Shown in pieces: positions 16,530 to 23,945 of a DNA stretch of 64,000 nt. The stretch's first letter is position 1. Every line of letters starts with the position of its first letter. Origin of the DNA: Hymenobacter sp. UV11 (lineage in GTDB: Bacteria; Bacteroidota; Bacteroidia; Cytophagales; Hymenobacteraceae). The notes beneath the pieces were generated by a model, which was not told the origin of the DNA, ran no database searches, and saw only the letters and a program-made list of their open reading frames with translations. The stretch is from contig NZ_SRII01000003.1 of the NCBI RefSeq assembly GCF_004684095.1, positions 124,001-188,000 on the forward strand. The letters are read 5' to 3'. Position numbers and translations under genes: made by a program.

Positions 16530-18044
16530 ATGAAACGTATTGTATATGCTTCGCTGCTGGTCCTAAGCCTTGGTGCCTGCACCAAGAATCTGGACCAGGT
16601 AAGTCCCAACTCCATCGTTCAAAGCACTTTCTGGAAAACAGACGCCGATTTTCTGTCGGGCCTGGCGGCTACCTACAAGGTTTTTCACGATGTGAACAAC
16701 GGCTACTACGGCGTGCGTGGTATTGAAACCACCAATGGCCGCGGCGACGACTTTTTCATTCGCAACGACGTGAAGGACTTGTACCAGCTGTCGACCTTCA
16801 CCAACAACCCCACCACCGGCACGCCCGGCGGCATTTTTACGGGCCTCTACACCGGCATCTTCCGGTGCAACCAGGTAATAGAGCAGGCGCCCCTCAGCGA
16901 CATTGCCAGCGACTCCAAAAAGCAGTACGTCGCGGAGGCGCAGTTTCTGCGGGGGCTCAACTACTTTCTGCTGGCCACCAACTTTGGCTCGGTGCCGATT
17001 ATTACCAAAGTGCCGGTGCAGCGGGCCGATTATTTTGTGAGCAAGTCGCCGGAGGCCGACGTGTGGGCGCAGGCTGTCAGCGACTTGCAGGCTGGTGCGG
17101 CCGGCTTGCCGGTTTCCTACCCCTCCGCCTGGGTAGGGCGGGCCACCAAGGGCGCCGCCCTGGGTATGCTGGGCAAAGCCTACGTGTACCAGAAGAACTG
17201 GGCGGAGGCGGAAAAAGTATTTAAGCAGCTGGCGCAGCCCGACGGCACCGCGCAGGCGCCCTACACGTATGCCCTGATGGCCAATTTTGAAGACAACTTC
17301 TCGAAAGGCTCCGATAACAATGTGGAGTCGCTGTTCGAGATTCAGAACCAGAACGTGGGCGGCTCGCAGCCCTGGGCTGGCGAAAATGCCAATGAAGCCC
17401 TGGGCGTGACCACGGCGCAGGAATTTGCACCTACCGAGGTGGCCGGCTGGTTTGAGGTGTCGCCCACCGACAAGCTGTTCAACGAGTTTAAGCTGGAGAA
17501 GGCCGTGGGCGGCGATTACGACGCCCGCATGTACGCCACGCTGGTATGGGACTATCCGGGAGCCATGTACTACAACAAGCCGTTCAAGGACTTCAAGCTG
17601 GTTTTTGGCTACAGCGCGCTGATTCGCAAGTACCAGAACTGGCACGATAACAACGAGGGTATCTGGATTTCGGACATTAACGAAAAGGTGCTGCGCTACG
17701 CCGATATCCTGCTGCTGTATGCCGAAACGCTGACCATGCAGGGCCGCGCCAGCGAAGCCATGCCGCTGCTGAACAAGGTGCGCACCCGGGCCAAGCTGGC
17801 CGCGCTAGCTGCCGGCTTGTCGACTGCGCAGATGATGACCGAAATTCGCCACCAGCGCATGCTGGAGTTCTTCCGCGAAGGCCAGCGCTTTTATGATTTG
17901 AAACGCTGGGGCCTGCTGGAGCAGGAAATCAAGAACAGCGACAAAGTAGGCAAGGAGTTCTTCGCGCCCAAGTTTGCCTATTTCCCCATTCCGCAGGGCG
18001 AGCTGAACACCAACCCCAATATCACGCAAAACACCGGCTGGTAA
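16530..18044 (+). CDS. SusD-like surface glycan-binding lipoprotein
   Basis: Lipoprotein of 504 residues that caps the SusC channel at the cell surface and binds oligosaccharide. The start at 16530 gives a lipobox LSLGAC with Cys17, followed by TKNLDQVSPNSI. The tetratricopeptide helices are recognisable in YVAEAQFLRGLNYFLLATNF and in KGAALGMLGKAYVYQKNW. The C-terminal RagB/SusD signature is FFREGQRFYDLKRWGLL, ending in YFPIPQGELNTNPNITQNTG. A longer upstream frame overlaps SusC and is rejected. It is translationally close to SusC and followed by a terminator at 18208. Confidence 0.93.
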   Translation: MKRIVYASLLVLSLGACTKNLDQVSPNSIVQSTFWKTDADFLSGLAATYKVFHDVNNGYYGVRGIETTNGRGDDFFIRNDVKDLYQLSTFTNNPTTGTPGGIFTGLYTGIFRCNQVIEQAPLSDIASDSKKQYVAEAQFLRGLNYFLLATNFGSVPIITKVPVQRADYFVSKSPEADVWAQAVSDLQAGAAGLPVSYPSAWVGRATKGAALGMLGKAYVYQKNWAEAEKVFKQLAQPDGTAQAPYTYALMANFEDNFSKGSDNNVESLFEIQNQNVGGSQPWAGENANEALGVTTAQEFAPTEVAGWFEVSPTDKLFNEFKLEKAVGGDYDARMYATLVWDYPGAMYYNKPFKDFKLVFGYSALIRKYQNWHDNNEGIWISDINEKVLRYADILLLYAETLTMQGRASEAMPLLNKVRTRAKLAALAAGLSTAQMMTEIRHQRMLEFFREGQRFYDLKRWGLLEQEIKNSDKVGKEFFAPKFAYFPIPQGELNTNPNITQNTGW

Positions 18045-18207
18045 GTGCGTGCGGTAGTCGCAAAAGCGCCATTAATGCCGCTGAGAGCGGCCGGCCTGTG
18101 CGGGGTTGCGCTAGAGGATTACTCTAAGCTTCAAAGTGTTGTTTATCAATATGCTTTGCTAGCGTCCCATAAAACGCTCGTTTTCTGAACTAGTACAGAA
18201 CCCACGC

Positions 18208-18244
18208 AAACGCCCCTAAAAATGCCAGTTTTTAGGGGCGTTTT
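18208..18244 (+). terminator. Terminator after the first susCD pair
   Basis: AAACGCCCCTAAAAA, six-base loop TGCCAG, TTTTTAGGGGCGTTTT. The stem is perfect and ends in a short T-run. Confidence 0.75.
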
Positions 18245-18600
18245 GCTGCACCAAATCCTGGAAAAGGCTTTGTGCGTAGCAAGCGAACCGTCGACACGGA
18301 GGCTGGATTTGGCGCTCCTCGTTGCCGGGCTACTTCGTCAGGGTCCAGGTGAAACCAATACCCCGGGCTTCATCCGTCGCCAGATTGGCCGTGATTCCGG
18401 TCGGCGGTGTGGGGCCGGAGTACGGGCGCCGTTCTCTCGTGTCCCCTACCAGGGAGAGGTTCTCCTACAACACGAATACGTGAATGCGGCCCCCGGGCTG
18501 GGCAGAGGGCGCAAAATCCAGCAAGTCCACCTGGGCCGTAGGCACCAGCTTGGTTGCCAACACTGGGCGCCGGCCCCGAAATAGCGTCACTTCCGCTTCG
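18245..18600. other. Fragmented coding debris, possibly including a GldM-like C-terminus
   Basis: On the minus strand the frame around 18470-18610 reads SYQLREAEVTLFRGRRPVLA, then TKLVPTAQVDLLDFAPSAQP and GGRIHVFVL before a stop. The pattern 'R-G-x-R-P-V ... F ... A-x-x-G-x-R-I' recalls the C-terminal domain of gliding protein GldM, but the match is weak. A second minus-strand piece (18331-18417) reads TGITANLATDEARGIGFTWT and LTK before a stop, which I do not recognise. Neither has a start or a full domain. Confidence 0.3.
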
Positions 18601-18893
18601 CGCAACTGGTAGCTCATTGCCAAAGCCGGCCTCTCGCCCCGCGAGTACACTTCTGGCCCCAGCGTGCGGGGCAAAGTCCGTATCACGAAGATGAGCGGGG
18701 GCTTAATTCGCGGCAAACTCTTCAGGTGCAGCTTCACCGCCATCAAATTCAATACGGCGTGTAAAGCGCTCTACGACCGATTAGTAGCGAAGGATAAAAA
18801 CGGAAAGGCAGCCTTGATTGCCGTCTGCAACAAGCCTTTGGCATTGTCAAATCCGGCGTATCCTACCAAGCTGATTTCTACGGCCGACTTTAG
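18601..18893 (+). pseudogene. C-terminal fragment of an IS110-family transposase
   Basis: The plus strand reads IAKAGLSPREYTSGPSVRGK, then VRITKMSGGLIRGKLFRCSF and TACKALYDRLVAKDKNGKAA plus LIAVCNK. After a small deletion and frame change it closes with AFGIVKSGVSYQADFYGRL and a stop at 18891. This is the typical transposase_20/IS110 C-terminus (SVRG-K-RI-KM, C-ALYDRL, AFGIVKSG). The N-terminal DEDD catalytic half is absent and an in-frame stop lies just upstream. Confidence 0.7.
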
Positions 18894-19124
18894 CGTGGTC
18901 CTTCTCCCGCAACCTACTGACTTTTCAGGGAAGACAATCCACTGAGAGCGAACACCTTGCACATGATAAGTAATACACCCGATTACATGCTTTTAGCCCG
19001 GAGTAACGGAACGGAGAATTCCTCAATGTCTGTTTTAGATAGAACAACTAATTAATATTCAGTATCTTAGGCAATACGGAGGCCAGAGGAGGTAACGGCC
19101 CTACCCCCTCACCTAGTCTTAGTC

Positions 19125-21278
19125 TTAGTTCTGCACTACCTGCTGAAATTTCACCGCCGCCGCCGAAGTGCCCACCAGCACGTTCAAGGCGTCTTTTTCC
19201 AGCACAAACTGCTGCCTGCCCTGGTCCCAATAGCGCAAGCTCTCGGCGCGTAGGAGCAGGTGCACCGTGCGCTTTTCCTGCGGGTTGAGCGTGACGCGCT
19301 GAAAGCCTTTCAGCTCTTTGCGGGGCCGCTCCACGGCCGAGTGCAGGTGGCTGACGTAGAGCTGCACCACCTCATCGCCGGTGCGGGTGCCGGTATTTTG
19401 CACGTCGACGCTTACCATAATTTCGCCCGCTTTGTTGAATTTTGACGAGCTCAGCCGGAAGTTGGAATACTGGAACGTGGTGTAGCTCAGGCCGAAGCCA
19501 AAGGGGTAGAGCGGCTCACCCTTGAAATACTGGTAGGTGCGGCCGTTGCGAATGTTGTAGTCCATCATGGGCGGCAGCTGGTCCAGGGAGCGCGGCCAGG
19601 TTTGGGTGAGGCGGCCGCCGGGGTTGTAGTCGCCAAAAAGCACGTCGGCCAGCGCGTTGCCCAGCTCCTGGCTGTTTTGGGCTAGGTGCACGATGGCGGG
19701 CACGTTCTGCTGCGTCCAGGTGATGGCGTAGGGAAAGCTCGACACCAGCACCACAATGGTGCGGGGATTGGCCCGGCGCACCTGCTTGATAAGCAGCTCG
19801 TCGGTGAGGGTGAGCGACTTACGGTCCACGGCTTCTTTGCCTTCCGAGGCGTCGGGGCAGTTGGCCCAGCCGGCGTTGCAGGTGGGGTGGTTGCCCACGA
19901 TGACGATGGCCACGTCGGCCGCCTGGGCGGCATTCACGGCGCGGTTGTCCTGGTTGGTTTCCGCGTAGCTAACCTGCACCTGGGGCCCCACCTTGGCTTT
20001 TATGCCGGCCAGCGGGCTCACGGTGTAGGGCGGCGTGCCGCTGTACCAATCGAGCAGCACTTGGTCGGCCCGGGGCCCGATGACGGCGATGGTCTTGACC
20101 CGGCTTTTGTCGAGGGGTAGGAGGTTGCCCTCGTTCTTGAGCAGCACAATGGACTTCTGCGTCACCCGGCGGGCCACGGCCTTGTGCTGGTCCGAGAGCC
20201 ACGGCTCGGGCCCGTCCTTGATGGCGGCGTACTTGTTCGCGCCGGGTGGGTCGAGCAAGCCCAGCTTCAGCATCACCCGAAAATCGCCCCGAATCACCCG
20301 GTCAATGTCCTGCTCGGTCAGCAGCTTCTCTTTCAGCGCATTGGTAATCGGCACTTTGTACTCATCCAGAAACTGGTTGATGCCCATCTTCACGGCCGCG
20401 GCGGCCGCCCACGCGCTATCGGGGTAGTACTTGTGCTCCCTGACCAGCAGCTTCAGCGCGCCGCCGTCGGTGCAGATGATGCCGTTCTGGCCCCACTGGT
20501 CCACTGTCACAGCGCGCAGCACCGGGTTCACCATCATCGGAATGCCGTTCCAGGCGTTGTACGAGGCCATGTAGGCCCGCGAGCCGCCCAGCGTTACCCC
20601 CATCCGAAACGGCACGGCGTAGTACTCGTGAAAGAGGCGCTCGTCGAAATTCGACGAGCTACGCTCCCTCCCCACCTCGTTGCTGTTGGCCAGGAAGTGC
20701 TTCATCAGCGCGGCCGTTTGCCAGTAGGTGGGGTCATCGCCCTGCAAACCCTTAATCAGGCCCACGGCCATGGTGCCGTTGAAAAACGGGTCTTCGCCGT
20801 AGCATTCCTCGGTGCGGCCCCAGCGCGGGTCGCGGCCCAGGTCGGCGTTGGGGGCCCTAATCACGAGGCTGCCCGTGCCGTATTTGGGGTTTTGCAGGGC
20901 GTAGCGCGCCTCGTAGCCCTCTACCTGGCCCACCTGCCGCGTGAGGTCCGGGTCCCAGGTTTCGCCCAGGCCGTAGCTCTGCGGAAACTGCGTGGTCGGC
21001 ACCATATGCTGGCGGTTCCACTTGGCCGGGCCGCCGAGCGCCAGCCCGTGCAGGCCCTCCGAATGGCCCGTGCCCACGATGCCCAGCCGCGGAATGCTGG
21101 GGTCGGTGCCCAAGCAAGTAATTTTTTCCTCCAGAGTGAGCAGCGACAGGATGTTGTCGATGCGCTGCTCGGCGGGGAGCCGGGGGTTTTGGAAGGGGTA
21201 GGCGGTTTGCGCCGTGGCGCGCAGGGTGAAGGTGAGCAGGAGGGTGCCGGTGGCAAGCAGCTGGCTAAATGATTTCAC
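19125..21278 (-). CDS. Exported GH3 beta-glycosidase (beta-xylosidase/beta-glucosidase type)
   Basis: Family 3 glycoside hydrolase of 717 residues with a signal peptide at 1-24 (LLLTFTLRATAQ). Catalytic-domain motifs include GHSEGLHGLALGGP (71-84), DLGRDPRWGRTEECYGEDP (146-164) and KHFLANSN (193-200). The nucleophile is expected at Asp271 in GIICTDGGAL. The C-terminal Fn3-like domain begins at YPFGFGLSYTTF. The GRDPRWGRTEE and E-x-LHG features resemble the plant-type and bacterial xylosidase/glucosidase branch more than the BglX protein at 2011. It is the last gene of the leftward enzyme block GH144-like/GH2/GH31/GH3. A palindromic repeat lies between it and the GH31 gene, which may stop or stabilise part of the transcript. 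Confidence 0.92.
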   Translation of the reverse strand: MKSFSQLLATGTLLLTFTLRATAQTAYPFQNPRLPAEQRIDNILSLLTLEEKITCLGTDPSIPRLGIVGTGHSEGLHGLALGGPAKWNRQHMVPTTQFPQSYGLGETWDPDLTRQVGQVEGYEARYALQNPKYGTGSLVIRAPNADLGRDPRWGRTEECYGEDPFFNGTMAVGLIKGLQGDDPTYWQTAALMKHFLANSNEVGRERSSSNFDERLFHEYYAVPFRMGVTLGGSRAYMASYNAWNGIPMMVNPVLRAVTVDQWGQNGIICTDGGALKLLVREHKYYPDSAWAAAAAVKMGINQFLDEYKVPITNALKEKLLTEQDIDRVIRGDFRVMLKLGLLDPPGANKYAAIKDGPEPWLSDQHKAVARRVTQKSIVLLKNEGNLLPLDKSRVKTIAVIGPRADQVLLDWYSGTPPYTVSPLAGIKAKVGPQVQVSYAETNQDNRAVNAAQAADVAIVIVGNHPTCNAGWANCPDASEGKEAVDRKSLTLTDELLIKQVRRANPRTIVVLVSSFPYAITWTQQNVPAIVHLAQNSQELGNALADVLFGDYNPGGRLTQTWPRSLDQLPPMMDYNIRNGRTYQYFKGEPLYPFGFGLSYTTFQYSNFRLSSSKFNKAGEIMVSVDVQNTGTRTGDEVVQLYVSHLHSAVERPRKELKGFQRVTLNPQEKRTVHLLLRAESLRYWDQGRQQFVLEKDALNVLVGTSAAAVKFQQVVQN

Positions 21279-21322
21279 AGATAGTTTATTTTTAACGAGT
21301 TATGAAATAAATTTTCAAAAAA

Positions 21323-21419
21323 AACGTCATTCCAAGCCTGCGAGGAATCTCGGTCGCGCCGCTCGGATGTCGTGGAAATGTCGTTCGGGCGAGATTCCTC
21401 GCAGGCTCGGAATGACGTT
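21323..21419. repeat. Palindromic repeat, family 1 variant
   Basis: The left arm AACGTCATTCCAAGCCTGCG continues AGGAATCTCG, and the right arm is its near-perfect complement with one added base (GGCTCGG versus CCAAGCC). It lies between the GH31 and GH3 genes of one enzyme block. Confidence 0.75.
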
Positions 21420-21452
21420 CTTTTTCCTGCCTGGTTACTTCCGACGCGCCAC

Positions 21453-23867
21453 TTATTCCCCCGCCTTGGCATACTCTGCGTTCGTCTGCACCTGCCATTT
21501 TACCTTGCCTTTCAGCGGGTCATTGGCCAGTTGAAAAGCGCTGCCCTGCTTGGTGAGCGTCACTTCGCGCAACACGTTGTCGGCGGGCAGGCACACGTAG
21601 CCTTTGGCCGCTTGCGCATCGGCAGCGTAGGCCACCAGGTGCAGGCTTTTCCAGTCCATCTGCATGGTCGATTGGGCCAGCTTGATGTGCGGAATCATGG
21701 CGCCGTCGCGCACCAGCACCACCGCCTGCACCGCGCCGGGCTTGATGGTCTGCCAGCCGCCGGCGTACACCTGGCCCGACTGGTAGTCTATCCACTTGCC
21801 GGCCGGCAGGTACACATTGCGCTGCGGAGCGGCCTCAAACATGGGGGCCACCAGCATATCCGAGCCAAACATGTACTCGTTATCCACGAGCCAGGCGCCC
21901 GCATCCTGCGGAAATTCCACGAACAGGGCCCGCACCATAGGCAGGCCTTTTTGGGTGCACTGGCGGGCCTGCGCGTAGATGTAGGGCATCAGCTTGTAGC
22001 GCATCTCATCGGCCAGGCGGAAGTTTTTCAGAAATTCCGGGCTCAGCAGCCAGGCTTCCTTAGGTGGCGCGCCGTGGCTGCGGGTGTGCGACGACAGCAT
22101 CCCGAACGCCGCCCAGCGCGTGAACAAGTCCTCCGGCGTTCGCTCCACGAAGCCTCCAATGTCGTGGCTCCAGAACGAGAAGCCCGACAGCCCAAACGAG
22201 AGGCCGCCGCGCAGCTCGGCGGCCATCGCGTCGTCGGTGTTTTCGGCGTCGCCGCCCCAGTGCAGGGGGTAGCGCTGGCTGCCCGCCCAGGTGCTGCGCG
22301 CCCAGATAATGTTGTCGCCGCTCACCTTTCGGGTGATGTCGGCCACCGCCTTGTTGTAGCGCAGGGGGTAGAGATTGTGCTCGTAGAAGCCCGTGCGGCC
22401 CGAGTAGTAAAGCCCGGTGGCTGGCGCGGCCTCGCCAAAATCGACCTTGATGGCGCCGACGCCCAGCTTGAGCAGGCCCGCAATTTTGTCCTGATACCAG
22501 GTCACGGTCGCGGGGTTCGAGAAGTCGAGCGTGGCGTCTTCGTAGGGTAGGTTGCCCTTGGCGTCCTTCACCACCAGGCCCTTGGCAATCAGCTCCGGCG
22601 TGAGTGTGTTGCGCGGCGTGAAGTAGGGCAGCTGCCACAGCGAGATGTGAAAGCCCTCCTTTTTCAGGTCCGTAATCATGCCCTTGGGGTCGGCAAACCG
22701 AGCAGGCGCAAACTTGTAGTCGGTGCGCCAGTCGGTGGTAAACCAGCCCGTGTCGAAGTGAATCACATCGGCCGGAATCCGGTTTTCGCGCAGCTTGCCG
22801 GCTATTTCGCGCCCTTCTTTCTCGGAGAAATACGTGATGCGGCTTTGCCAAAACCCAAACGACCACAGCGGCGGCATGGCGGCCTTGCCGGTCAGGGTGG
22901 TGTACTCGTCGAGCACGTCTTTGGGCTCGCCCAGAAACACGAATAAGTCCAGCGCATCGTCGCCAATCAGCAGGGAATTGACGGCGTTGAAGTACTTGCC
23001 AAAGTCGCAGGTAATCGGCGACGAGGTGTGCATAAACATGCCGTAGCCGCGGCTGCTCATAAAGAACGGGATGGGCTTGTACATCGTCTCGTTCTGCACG
23101 CCGTTGGCGTCGTCGGCCCACAGCACCACCTTTTGCCCCCGCTTGTTGAACTGCGTAAACGACTCGCCGCAGCCAAAAATCTTCTCATCGGGCGAGAGCG
23201 CAAAGGCCGCCGACATGCTCCGCGAGTAGTCCTGCGCCCGGCGCACAAACGAAAACGGCATCACCGGCGTGTACGACGCGTCGGCATTGTCGCGGTGGTG
23301 AATGGTTTTGGTGAGCAGCTTGCCCTGCGCATCCCGAATCTCGACATGCCACGGGTACGTCAGCACCGTCACCGAGCCGTAGGCGCTGGTGTAGCGGTGC
23401 CCGCCGGCCACTTGGCTGTACTGCCACGATTTGGTATCGACGGGGGCCCTACCCCCCACTAGCATCAGCGACTCGGCGTTGGGGTGCAGCTGGGGCCCCG
23501 ACGCCGCCCGAATCCGCACCGTGCGCGCCGACACAAACTCCAGCGAAAACGGCAGGGCCGGCGCCGCGGCGTACTCCGTGGTCGGAAACTCGTTGGCCGC
23601 CGCCGGCCGCAGCACGCCCAGCATGTTGTTGAAAGCCTGCCGTGTATAGTAGTTGTAGCGCTTGTACTGCACCTCGCCCGAGGCGGTGGCCGGGTCAAAT
23701 TTTCCGAGGCTATCGGCCAGATAATAGGTGTTGGTGAAGCTGCGAAAGTCGTCGCTGATGTCGATGGGCTCGTTCAGCAGCTTCATATTTTGCAGCTGCG
23801 CAAAGGCCTTGCCGTGGGTGAGGAGCCCGAGCAGGAAGGCGCCGGCGTAAAGTCGGTGTTTTGGCAT
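21453..23867 (-). CDS. Exported GH31 alpha-glycosidase, YicI-like alpha-xylosidase type
   Basis: Family 31 enzyme of 804 residues, exported by a signal peptide at 1-23 (LLGLLTHGKAFAQ). An N-terminal beta-sandwich (about 30-325) precedes the barrel. The nucleophile is Asp476 in AIKVDFGEAAP, and the acid/base is expected at Asp540 in HWGGDAENTDD. Spacing and context parallel E. coli YicI (KTDFGE and the later Asp). Other family marks are FGCGESFTQFNKRGQ, WSFGFWQSRITY, IHFDTGW and GFSFWSHDIGGF. YicI-type enzymes remove alpha-1,6-xylose from xyloglucan oligosaccharides, but alpha-glucosidases share these motifs. I use the ATG at 23867, since the longer frame adds a charged stretch before the signal peptide. 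It lies between GH2 and GH3 in the same operon. Confidence 0.9.
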   Translation of the reverse strand: MPKHRLYAGAFLLGLLTHGKAFAQLQNMKLLNEPIDISDDFRSFTNTYYLADSLGKFDPATASGEVQYKRYNYYTRQAFNNMLGVLRPAAANEFPTTEYAAAPALPFSLEFVSARTVRIRAASGPQLHPNAESLMLVGGRAPVDTKSWQYSQVAGGHRYTSAYGSVTVLTYPWHVEIRDAQGKLLTKTIHHRDNADASYTPVMPFSFVRRAQDYSRSMSAAFALSPDEKIFGCGESFTQFNKRGQKVVLWADDANGVQNETMYKPIPFFMSSRGYGMFMHTSSPITCDFGKYFNAVNSLLIGDDALDLFVFLGEPKDVLDEYTTLTGKAAMPPLWSFGFWQSRITYFSEKEGREIAGKLRENRIPADVIHFDTGWFTTDWRTDYKFAPARFADPKGMITDLKKEGFHISLWQLPYFTPRNTLTPELIAKGLVVKDAKGNLPYEDATLDFSNPATVTWYQDKIAGLLKLGVGAIKVDFGEAAPATGLYYSGRTGFYEHNLYPLRYNKAVADITRKVSGDNIIWARSTWAGSQRYPLHWGGDAENTDDAMAAELRGGLSFGLSGFSFWSHDIGGFVERTPEDLFTRWAAFGMLSSHTRSHGAPPKEAWLLSPEFLKNFRLADEMRYKLMPYIYAQARQCTQKGLPMVRALFVEFPQDAGAWLVDNEYMFGSDMLVAPMFEAAPQRNVYLPAGKWIDYQSGQVYAGGWQTIKPGAVQAVVLVRDGAMIPHIKLAQSTMQMDWKSLHLVAYAADAQAAKGYVCLPADNVLREVTLTKQGSAFQLANDPLKGKVKWQVQTNAEYAKAGE

Positions 23868-23945
23868 GGGGTGGGAAAAGGAGTAAGGTTTGTACCGGTT
23901 ATTTCGCCCTTTCAGGGGGTAGGGCACTCACAAGGAGAGCCTAAC

